IMG/VR virus record: IMGVR_UViG_3300046744_000160
Coordinates: 1-59,466 of that record
From: a virus
Reading direction: 5' to 3' (one strand)
DNA length: 59,466 nucleotides
Each line of letters starts with the position of its first letter. Positions within the stretch are counted from its first letter, which is position 1. The translations under genes were made by a program, and so were the position numbers. Of the stretch, positions 30,911-37,947 are shown one piece after another. Below the pieces are notes generated by a model. That model was not told the DNA's origin. It ran no database searches and saw only the letters and a program-made list of their open reading frames with translations.

Positions 30911-32454
30911 TAGAACGGAATGTCCTGTTCATTCACCCCCTCAAACTTGCGAGGTTTGATGTCGGTATCTGCCATTTCGTAAGCAGGAATTGACCACACC
31001 CTCACGACACGATTTTTGATCCTTAATGACACGGACTCGCCACCTATATCTCGCAGAAGTTGAGCGATCTTATGTGTCTTAAATTCAAAGAAGCGTTGCC
31101 GTTTAAGATAGCTTTCAAAGTCCTTGAGGCGAAAGTAGGTGAGATTTTCCTCTTCATCGGTCCAAGGACGACGAAGCAGTATCTCCTCTTTGTCCGCCGC
31201 GGTTTGCATATTGCGGCAAAAGTCCTCAAGGAACTCGTAAAAAGCGCCGTCCACAGATGAGTCTTCACTAGCCTGCATGACACCCCCTTCCGTCTCTGTC
31301 ATGTCACGCAGTAGTGCGGCGACCCGGTTTTCCCAAATCACTTTACTCACTGTGGGCGGCATTACGTTCAACTGCTCTATACAAGCGCGTTGAAATGTTG
31401 GTTGGTTCTGTAAGCCCTCTGTGTCTAGCTGCAACGGTTCCCCGTTAACATCCATGAACCATATGGGGGGCTTTGAATTATACTTCCTAAGATTTGCAAC
31501 AGATGCGGCCTGACCTACGTTACCTACGCCAAACTTACGGGTAAGGCACTTCTCTTTGTCGCAATGATCATTGATTGGCGCGTCACCGCACTTAAAAGCG
31601 TAATCCTTGCGATTAAGCTGTTTGGCAAGGATATTGACCTCTGCCAAAGGTAACGGAGGCTCAAAGTGGTTCATGTTATACTTCATAAGCTCATCTTCCC
31701 ATGTGTCTGGGAACGCTTTACGAAGGTACACACCTATGTTGAACAGCCCGTTATTGCGAGTACCCTCCGGGAATCCTTGAGTACAAAGATACTGTAAGCA
31801 CGGGGGCCCGTCCTTTATGGGAGTCGATTCATTCTTTTCAATCGTAAGGGCCTGAACCTGCTCTGGGGTCTGCTTATTTGATTCATACAGATCAATGAAC
31901 TCTGAAAGGGTAGCTGCGCTGCCATCAGGGTTGAAAGCGTAGCGGAGGCTCTCTTCATGGTTATAATAGGGAAGATTGAGGAAGTTACCCACGTCACCCC
32001 TGTCGAGGTGGAGACGAATTTGCTTGGGAAAAATCTCACTTCCAGAATAACCCAACGCTGCTGAAATAGACGACAGTGTATCCTGAAGATCTTTTGCCGA
32101 TATCCAATCTGAAACAAACATAAAAACATGAGCGCCCCCAGATTTTGACCTGCACACAACGAGCGGCAGTTTCATTTCTGCAATCTTGTCTATCAATTCC
32201 TTGTGGTTGAAACCGCTATACTGGTCAACGTCGATGCAGCCCCACTTGCACATGTTGTTTTCGTTAATGGGGATGATGCCAATAGCAGGACCCTTACCAG
32301 AGAGGTGGCCCTCCCAAGTTTCTTTTGTGCGCGGCGATTTGATGACACTGGCTTGACCTGCCTGTTTGCCATTAGATTGCTGCCTCTGGATCTCGTAGGT
32401 GCCGTAAGCAACCTCCAGTCCAGAAAATATTTGTGAAAACTTTTCTGCCGACAT
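30910..32454 (-). CDS. Archaeo-eukaryotic-type primase (AEP superfamily, TOTE-like)
   Basis: The 514-residue protein has AEP motifs: 'KWGCIDVDQYSGF' (D75 and D77, metal binding), 'PLVVCRSKSGGAHVFMFVSDWI' (S105 and H109) and 'LDRGDVGNFLNLPYYN' (about 150-165). This set matches the primase domain seen in TOTE-type conflict systems and phages. It would make primers; no helicase domain is fused to it. The C-terminal third, with 'WENRVAALLRDMTETEGG', may be a helical accessory part. The last residues are 'NEQDIPF', an SSB-type C-terminal peptide. It sits between the SSB-like and helicase genes. Confidence 0.8.
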   Translation of the reverse strand: MSAEKFSQIFSGLEVAYGTYEIQRQQSNGKQAGQASVIKSPRTKETWEGHLSGKGPAIGIIPINENNMCKWGCIDVDQYSGFNHKELIDKIAEMKLPLVVCRSKSGGAHVFMFVSDWISAKDLQDTLSSISAALGYSGSEIFPKQIRLHLDRGDVGNFLNLPYYNHEESLRYAFNPDGSAATLSEFIDLYESNKQTPEQVQALTIEKNESTPIKDGPPCLQYLCTQGFPEGTRNNGLFNIGVYLRKAFPDTWEDELMKYNMNHFEPPLPLAEVNILAKQLNRKDYAFKCGDAPINDHCDKEKCLTRKFGVGNVGQAASVANLRKYNSKPPIWFMDVNGEPLQLDTEGLQNQPTFQRACIEQLNVMPPTVSKVIWENRVAALLRDMTETEGGVMQASEDSSVDGAFYEFLEDFCRNMQTAADKEEILLRRPWTDEEENLTYFRLKDFESYLKRQRFFEFKTHKIAQLLRDIGGESVSLRIKNRVVRVWSIPAYEMADTDIKPRKFEGVNEQDIPF

Positions 32455-32462
32455 AACGACCT

Positions 32463-32494
32463 CAAAAAAGAAGGGTGCAGCTTACACTGCACCC
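32463..32494 (-). terminator. Hairpin with T run between the SSB-like and primase genes
   Basis: Perfect eight-base arms GGGTGCAG (32473-32480) and CTGCACCC (32487-32494) are followed, read leftward, by CTTCTTTTTTG. It looks like a terminator inside the replication block. If so, it would make the SSB-like protein more abundant than the enzymes after it. Confidence 0.7.
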
Positions 32495-32500
32495 AAAAGC

Positions 32501-33328
32501 CTAAAAGGGGATATCATCATCCAACTTGTCATTCTTCTTTGCTGGTGCAGGAGTCTTCCCGCCTGACCCAGCATCTTCAGACTGATGCTTGACGTTGACT
32601 TCACCTTTTTCTATCGACTGATTGAAAAGCTTCGCGGCGTTGTACAGCGCGGCATTTTCAACGGGGCCTTCTACGCTCATCTCCCAACCATGCCAGCTTC
32701 CCTTGCTGTTCTCTTCCCCTACTGTTTTCAAACGGTAGACGTGACTGAACATCGGTGGCACAAACGGACCATTTTGACCTTGCATCTGCCGGGACAAAAT
32801 CATGCTCATCCACTTCTTGGATTTCTTTAACTGAGACATTTTCATCGCAATCAAAGCATCGGAAGAGGTGCCATCCGGCTGAACGACTTTTACATACCAC
32901 TGAGCGGTCTGTTCAATATACTCCCCGTTTCCGTCTACGACATATTCGCGGTTGTCGTTTTCATCACGCTTCGTTTCCGGCATTGTGTCGTTAGGATCGT
33001 AGATTGCGGACGGGGCACCACTGCCCTCTCCACGAGGGGCCCATTGAATGTACTTACGCTGGTAAGCACAAGGCACGACAAGAACCCCGTCTTTTCCTTT
33101 GATAACCTCCCCGGTGACACTGTTGAGGATATCGCCCTTGCGGACATCCTCCCGCTCATCAAGAATTTTGTCCAAACCAGACACAATCTTGAGAAACGGC
33201 AACGCCATGTCGTCGGATTGAATGTTTTTCAGACCCGCTTGTGCGTCTGCTTCAAACATTGAAGGAATCATTACTGCCACACCTTTTTCTTCGGTTGGTG
33301 CTACCGCATTTTTATTTCCAGCCATCAT
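32501..33328 (-). CDS. Single-stranded DNA-binding-like protein
   Basis: The 275-residue protein ends in 'KNDKLDDDIPF'. The last six residues equal the C-terminal tip of E. coli SSB, which binds replication and repair proteins. The body has 'DDMALPFLKIVSGLDKILDE', 'GVLVVPCAYQRKYIQWAPR' and 'SDALIAMKMSQLKKSKKWMSMI', a beta-rich pattern seen in phage proteins often annotated as ssDNA-binding. The start is either 33328 (ATGA overlap) or 33325 (better spacing from AAAGGAG). It would coat DNA at the fork. It is first of three genes after the recombination-type gene at 33325-33903. Confidence 0.7.
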   Translation of the reverse strand: MMAGNKNAVAPTEEKGVAVMIPSMFEADAQAGLKNIQSDDMALPFLKIVSGLDKILDEREDVRKGDILNSVTGEVIKGKDGVLVVPCAYQRKYIQWAPRGEGSGAPSAIYDPNDTMPETKRDENDNREYVVDGNGEYIEQTAQWYVKVVQPDGTSSDALIAMKMSQLKKSKKWMSMILSRQMQGQNGPFVPPMFSHVYRLKTVGEENSKGSWHGWEMSVEGPVENAALYNAAKLFNQSIEKGEVNVKHQSEDAGSGGKTPAPAKKNDKLDDDIPF

Positions 33329-33903
33329 TTTGCTCCTTTGATAATAGCTCTTTGGGCTATATACGCCCCAAACAATTCCATTGGGAACGGTTTGCCATCT
33401 TCCGTTTGCTCTTTTACCCAAGCCCTTAAAGTTGAAGAGTGGACGCTTTCGGACTGCTCCGGGCTTAACCCGGATTGCTCTAATTGACTTTTTATTACTT
33501 GAGCCTTGTCGTCCTCGCCCATGCCGAAATTCACCGACACGATGTTTTTGACCATGTCCCCAAAGCCGTTGTCTCGCAGCCATTGGTGTGCCTCCTCCCT
33601 TTGATCTACGGGAATGCTTGCCCCGTAAATTTTCTTTATGGTGACCTCAGAACCGTCGTCCAGTTTGAACGCACTCAGTCCCATTTCCGCCAAAAAGGTA
33701 GGAAGCTCATCGTCGGTTAAACGAAGCAGTTCTTTCTTTGCCTTGGTGAGATTTTCTTGCAACGAGGCCACTGTTTGTTCTTGGACCGCTATCTGTTTTG
33801 CAAGTTTAGCAATGCCTTTAAGATTGCTATCATCAAAGTTGCCTAATGGATTTGCCACTCTTTCTTGAGTGTCAGATTCCATCAGAGAGGATAAATCCTT
33901 CAT
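33325..33903 (-). CDS. Helical protein of unknown function heading the replication block
   Basis: The 192-residue protein starts MKDLSSLMESDTQERVANPL. It has a coiled coil 'LAKQIAVQEQTVASLQENLTKAKKELLRL', then 'ELPTFLAEMGLSAFKLDDGSEVTIKKIYGASIP', and ends 'YIAQRAIIKGAK'. The middle part 'G...F.L.DG..V.I' followed by a helix is familiar from phage genes beside ssDNA-binding genes, but I cannot name the family. A GGAG lies six bases before the ATG. As first gene of the unit it might help load the SSB-like protein or act in recombination. Confidence 0.55.
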   Translation of the reverse strand: MKDLSSLMESDTQERVANPLGNFDDSNLKGIAKLAKQIAVQEQTVASLQENLTKAKKELLRLTDDELPTFLAEMGLSAFKLDDGSEVTIKKIYGASIPVDQREEAHQWLRDNGFGDMVKNIVSVNFGMGEDDKAQVIKSQLEQSGLSPEQSESVHSSTLRAWVKEQTEDGKPFPMELFGAYIAQRAIIKGAK

Positions 33904-33949
33904 ACTATTCTCCGTCGTTCACTGTTCATCGTTAATGTTTTAGTGTTTT

Positions 33950-33976
33950 TTGGACACTTGATTAATCCTATATAAT
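33950..33976 (+). promoter_or_regulatory. Promoter for the SNF2-like helicase unit
   Basis: A perfect -10 box TATAAT is at 33971-33976 in the context CCTATATAATG. The -35 is TTGGAC (33950-33955, spacing 15) or TTTGGA (33949-33954, spacing 16). The complementary strand of the same stretch reads ATAGGATTAATC, one of the repeated GGGATTAGTC-type elements, facing the leftward replication block. AAGGAG stands before the ATG at 34012. Confidence 0.65.
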
Positions 33977-34011
33977 GACATATGTTCGTATAGTCAAGGA
34001 GATTTAAAAAA

Positions 34012-35466
34012 ATGTCTGATCCAAAAGAATACAAATTTAAAACAAAGCCTTACGATCATCAGAGGTCCGTGTTCCGTGATTCTCGTGACAGGTTTTCTTA
34101 TGCGTTATTCATGGAAATGGGAACGGGCAAATCGAAGGTTGTCGTTGATACGGTTGGATATCTTAGGGAAAAGGGCGAGATTGATTCGGTATTAATCGTA
34201 GCACCTAAAGGTGTGTTTCATAACTGGGTTCGTAAAGAAATTCCATCGCATCTGCCCGACAGAATTGAAACCACCGTGTTGGCGTGGCAGCCGACTGTCA
34301 CCAAAAAGTTCCGGGATGAATTTATGGAGTTGGCTCAGTCGAAGGCTCTACGGGTCTTTGTGATGAATGTTGAAGCGTTCTCAACACCGAAAGGCGCGGA
34401 TACTGCGTTGTGGTTTGCTCAGAAGTTTGGTGCAAGGGGCATGATGGTGGTTGACGAATCAACGTCAATCAAGAACCGCAAGGCCAACAGAACGAAAGCG
34501 GTTAACGCCGCCGGGGAATATTTCAAATACAAACGGCTGCTCACGGGGTCTCCTGTAACCAAGTCACCTATGGATCTATATTCACAGTGTGAGTTCCTTG
34601 GTAGGGAATTGCTGGGCTTTACCAGTTACTACCCGTTTCAAGGACGTTATGCTGTCGTGCAAAAGCGCACGATGGGTCACAGGTCTTTTCAACAAATCGT
34701 TGGTTTTCGTCGTTTGGATGAGCTTAACGAAAAGCTAGACGCTTTTAGTAACAGGGTACTCAAGAAGGATTGTCTTGATTTGCCAGACAAGGTTTACATC
34801 CGTCGGGAAGTTGAACTGACAAAGGAACAGCACACGCTGTACCAACAGATGAGCAAGCTGGCTTTAGCTCAACTTGATGACGGTACTTTAGCCACCACTA
34901 ACAACGTCCTGACACAGATCATGCGGCTACAACAGATATGCTGCGGGTTTATCAAGAACGACGAAGATGAAGTTTCTGAAGTAAAATCCACAAGACTTCA
35001 AGAGCTTTTGAATGTTTGTGAAGAAGTTAGCGGTAAAGTCATCATATGGGCCACATACGTTCACGACATTGAAAAAATATGTGAAGCCTTGACGAAGGAA
35101 TATGGTCTGCAAAGCTTTGGCGCTTTTTATGGAGCCACCAAACAAGAAGAAAGACAGCGTATCATTGAGGAGTTCCAAGACCCGGAATCGGAGATGCAGT
35201 TTTTTGTGGGCAACTCACGCACGGGCGGCATGGGTATCACCCTGACAGAAGCTAACACTGTCATATACTATTCAAACAATTACGACTTAGAGGTGCGGCT
35301 ACAGTCTGAAGACCGGGCCCACCGCATTGGGCAAAAGAACAACGTCACATACATCGACCTTGTGTCGCCAAAGACAATTGACGAGAAGATTCTTAAAGCA
35401 CTTACTAATAAACAAAACATAGCAAGCACGGTTTTAGGAGAGGAACTGAGAGAATGGCTATCTTAG
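34012..35466 (+). CDS. SNF2-like (SF2) helicase
   Basis: The 484-residue protein has the Swi2/Snf2 order: 'YDHQRSVFRDSRDRFSYALFMEMGTGKSK' (Q-box region and Walker A, residues 14-42), 'LIVAPKGVFHNWVRKEI' (Ia), 'MMVVDESTSIKNRKANRTKA' (DESx box, II), 'RLLTGSPVTKSPMDLYSQC' (III), then 'NSRTGGMGITLTEANTVIYY' (V) and 'QSEDRAHRIGQKNNVTYIDLV' (VI). Such phage proteins translocate on duplex DNA and may strip proteins or aid branch migration. It runs rightward, opposite to the replication block, from a good promoter. Confidence 0.9.
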   Translation: MSDPKEYKFKTKPYDHQRSVFRDSRDRFSYALFMEMGTGKSKVVVDTVGYLREKGEIDSVLIVAPKGVFHNWVRKEIPSHLPDRIETTVLAWQPTVTKKFRDEFMELAQSKALRVFVMNVEAFSTPKGADTALWFAQKFGARGMMVVDESTSIKNRKANRTKAVNAAGEYFKYKRLLTGSPVTKSPMDLYSQCEFLGRELLGFTSYYPFQGRYAVVQKRTMGHRSFQQIVGFRRLDELNEKLDAFSNRVLKKDCLDLPDKVYIRREVELTKEQHTLYQQMSKLALAQLDDGTLATTNNVLTQIMRLQQICCGFIKNDEDEVSEVKSTRLQELLNVCEEVSGKVIIWATYVHDIEKICEALTKEYGLQSFGAFYGATKQEERQRIIEEFQDPESEMQFFVGNSRTGGMGITLTEANTVIYYSNNYDLEVRLQSEDRAHRIGQKNNVTYIDLVSPKTIDEKILKALTNKQNIASTVLGEELREWLS

Positions 35467-35618
35467 AGGCTGGGGACGGAACCCTACAAAAAAGGTTAGA
35501 TGCGGGCCGTTGTCCGAAGTGTGACATCACACTACCACCCATTAACGACAAAGGTTGTGTTCAATGTTGGGTGTGCAAACTGCAAATCGCTGGTGTAAAG
35601 GAAAAATTAAATGGCTGA
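35454..35618 (+). CDS. 54-residue zinc-ribbon protein
   Basis: Read by hand: ATG at 35454, inside the last codons of the helicase gene, and TGA at 35616-35618, inside the first codons of the next gene. The product begins MAILEAGDGTLQKRLDAGRC and has the Cys pairs 'CPKC' (residues 20-23) and 'CWVC' (39-42), the spacing of a zinc ribbon. GAGAGGAACTGAGAG precedes the ATG. A DNA- or protein-binding role beside the helicase is likely but unproven. Confidence 0.65.
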   Translation: MAILEAGDGTLQKRLDAGRCPKCDITLPPINDKGCVQCWVCKLQIAGVKEKLNG

Positions 35619-35859
35619 AAAACACCCACCGGGATATCAATATTATCAGACATTTGATGTAACGGTTCACGTTACCTATGCAAAAAGCTACAAGATCCGG
35701 GCCATGAACGATGATCATGCGGTAGCCTTGGCAAGGAACAGGTTAAGAAAACGTCACAAGTCTACCGATGCAAAAGGCTTGGGTTTCGTAGATGCTGTTG
35801 GTGTGAAGGCCAAGCGCATTCGTGAGGATGGCGTGTCTGTGGATCTTGAAGAGGATTAG
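35611..35859 (+). CDS. Small protein of unknown function
   Basis: The 82-residue protein MAEKHPPGYQYYQTFDVTVH... has an alternating strand 'TFDVTVHVTYAKSYKIRAMNDDHAVALARNRLRKRHK' and a charged end 'IREDGVSVDLEED'. The strand-then-basic-helix build resembles small beta-alpha proteins; no family is recognised. An AAGGA site lies eight bases before the ATG. Its stop codon overlaps the stop of the leftward gene (35856), so two operons meet tail to tail with no spacer and no terminator that I see. Confidence 0.6.
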   Translation: MAEKHPPGYQYYQTFDVTVHVTYAKSYKIRAMNDDHAVALARNRLRKRHKSTDAKGLGFVDAVGVKAKRIREDGVSVDLEED

Positions 35860-36935
35860 AACCTTTTGTTAATAAAGATGCTTCCTTCAGGTTCGCCGCC
35901 AAGCATACGACCTTCTATTGTTAAGAACGTGTCGTCTCCTAACGGAGCGTCAATCAAAGGTTTAAGTCCGTATAATCGTGCGGCAACGTCTGCAATCCCC
36001 GATAAATTTTGTTTAGTGTTTTTGTTGATGGGGATATATCCCCCTTGCCCATCACTTGCATAATTTTTAAAGAATTGCTGGTCAAAATCATTTTCAGCTT
36101 GAAGGCCAAGACCCGGAGCGCCTCGTAGCAAATCTATAATGCTAAGAGGGCCCTCCCGATCACTTAAATTAAAGGCTACTTGATTGTCTGGATTAATTTG
36201 TGGAGCTTCACTGAATCGATACTGGTTTCGGAAAAAATCTCCAGCATCTTTCTCAAAGTTCTCTGGAGCGGCTTTTTGTATTACACTTTCCTCAATGTTT
36301 CCCGAAGCGGAGGGTGCTTTACCTGTAGCAAATATTCCTTTTTGTAAATTGGGATTGCCCTCTTCTATGACACCGGGGATCATTACATTTTCAGTTCCTG
36401 AAAGAAAATTTAAAAAACCACCAAGAGGTAGAAAGTTTGGTGCCTTATCAATTAAACCCGCTATACCTTGCCGTGGAGGAGCAGGCACAGTCCTACCCAA
36501 TCGTGTCAGTTGGTCTGAGCGAAAGGGTCTAAGTTTGCCGTCATCACCAAAAGGATTTAGATACTTGTCGTAAGCCCTAAGTTTACGAGCGTTGATCTGT
36601 GCCGGGGTCATGTTGTCACGGTAATCTAAAGCGCCAAAGGGGTTATTAAACAACCGCCCTTCGTTCCCAAAAGGATCTTGGTCTGTTCGTTGCGTTACCT
36701 CTAAATATTCGTCAAAAGACAGCGTTTGACCATCATCTTTTGGATCGTAACTGCTACCAAACCTGCCGCGAACACGGCCTGCTTTAGCCGCCATGCGATC
36801 AAGTTGATTAACTATGTCTTGTTGTTGACTTTTTGTTTCGGCAAATTCTCCTTTAAAGGACTCTGCGTTAAAGGCATCACGCCTGTCGCGCCTTGACCGT
36901 TCAGCTTCTCTTTCTATTTTATCTCTGGGTGACAT
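35856..36935 (-). CDS. Virion-type protein of unknown function at the end of the late operon
   Basis: The 359-residue protein begins MSPRDKIEREAERSRRDRRD, a charged helix, followed by 'NQLDRMAAKAGRVRGRFGSSYD' and an extended Asn/Pro/Gly-rich middle. It ends 'SIFINKRF'. There is no membrane segment and no enzyme motif. It is the last gene of the leftward late region and its start overlaps the end of the endolysin gene by one base. I expect a minor virion protein, by position only. Confidence 0.5.
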   Translation of the reverse strand: MSPRDKIEREAERSRRDRRDAFNAESFKGEFAETKSQQQDIVNQLDRMAAKAGRVRGRFGSSYDPKDDGQTLSFDEYLEVTQRTDQDPFGNEGRLFNNPFGALDYRDNMTPAQINARKLRAYDKYLNPFGDDGKLRPFRSDQLTRLGRTVPAPPRQGIAGLIDKAPNFLPLGGFLNFLSGTENVMIPGVIEEGNPNLQKGIFATGKAPSASGNIEESVIQKAAPENFEKDAGDFFRNQYRFSEAPQINPDNQVAFNLSDREGPLSIIDLLRGAPGLGLQAENDFDQQFFKNYASDGQGGYIPINKNTKQNLSGIADVAARLYGLKPLIDAPLGDDTFLTIEGRMLGGEPEGSIFINKRF

Positions 36936-37453
36936 TAGAGGGCCCTCATTTCATGTGCGGCTTCTCTGGTTTCGTTATTGCGGCGAAGCCAGCCCTTACC
37001 GAAAGTTTCAAAAGTCTTCAGGCTCTTATAGTAATCTTCTCGTAAACGGTGCATCTCGTCAATAACATGCACAACGTCCCGCGCCCCTACTTGCAGCAAG
37101 GTCTGTGGTCCGATGGCCCCGTCTTCGGTTGCGCCCACAACTCGCTGCAAGTATTTGGCGGCTCTCCCCGGCCCGCTATTAACGGCCCAGTCGAATGTGC
37201 AAAAGTCAACGCCCGCAGGTAATTTATCGGCTTTTACACGGTCCCAATACCCACTCTTGTAGATAAGCTCCACATGCTCATCAGGTATATTCTTTAACTC
37301 GTCTACGTCCTCCAAAGGCCGCTCAAGAAACTCAGCGTAAGTTCTGTGCGTGATACCCTTGTTGGTAGCCCCACCGGGGTCATCCGGGTGATCTACAAAA
37401 CCACCTTCGTGTTTTAGTACCATCTCAAGGCTTTTGAAGAAGTTTGATTCCAT
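36935..37453 (-). CDS. Endolysin, GH108-type muramidase
   Basis: The 172-residue protein (ATG 37453) has the GH108 opening 'VLKHEGGFVDHPDDPGGATNKGIT', in which the Glu of 'HEGG' (E16) is the catalytic acid. It continues with 'YWDRVKADKLPAGVDFCTFDWAVNSGPGRAAKYLQ' and 'GAIGPQTL', the PG_binding_3 part. It cleaves the glycan strands of peptidoglycan at lysis. No signal sequence is seen, so it needs a holin; the holin-like gene is at 8371-8757, at the far end of the linear map but in the same late operon if the molecule is circular. Confidence 0.9.
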   Translation of the reverse strand: MESNFFKSLEMVLKHEGGFVDHPDDPGGATNKGITHRTYAEFLERPLEDVDELKNIPDEHVELIYKSGYWDRVKADKLPAGVDFCTFDWAVNSGPGRAAKYLQRVVGATEDGAIGPQTLLQVGARDVVHVIDEMHRLREDYYKSLKTFETFGKGWLRRNNETREAAHEMRAL

Positions 37454-37454
37454 T

Positions 37455-37946
37455 TTAATAAGCAACCGATCCTGTCTTAGGATTCATGTAAGTCAAAGAA
37501 CCCGGTCTAACATTGTTGTTAAATTCAGTAGCGTAATCAAATAATTCTTGTGAACCCGGAGCATACTTATCTGTAATCATCTCATATTCTGGTCTAGGAC
37601 CAGCTAAAAGTTGGTTATGCTTTAGCGACATCTGTACCAAATCTTGCGTAATAGGTCGTTGAAAATCAAGAGGGGATACTGGTTCAAACGCAGGCCGCGA
37701 AAGATCAAGAGGAGAACTAACGGCGTCAGAAATATATTTATCATTATTAATCAAAGGTAGCGTTCCTATGCCTGTCGTGGGAGAAGAAATAGGACCTGCG
37801 CTGGTGTAGTTAAATGGATTACTGGAACCCATAAACGGCTGCAATATTTGTTGAATTTGACCCATCACTGGTTCTATTTTCGTTGAGGCGTAATTACTCA
37901 TCAACGAGTTACGAATCATAGGAATTAAACTTTCTAAACCCTGCAT
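37455..37946 (-). CDS. Virion-type protein of unknown function before the endolysin
   Basis: The 163-residue protein begins MQGLESLIPMIRNSLMSNYA and is rich in Pro, Ser and Asn, with a repeated 'SSPLDLSRPAFEPVSPLDFQRP' (SPLD[LF]-x-RP twice). It looks mostly disordered and may be a linker or internal head protein. Its stop lies one base before the endolysin ATG. I do not recognise the family. Confidence 0.45.
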   Translation of the reverse strand: MQGLESLIPMIRNSLMSNYASTKIEPVMGQIQQILQPFMGSSNPFNYTSAGPISSPTTGIGTLPLINNDKYISDAVSSPLDLSRPAFEPVSPLDFQRPITQDLVQMSLKHNQLLAGPRPEYEMITDKYAPGSQELFDYATEFNNNVRPGSLTYMNPKTGSVAY

Positions 37947-37947
37947 T

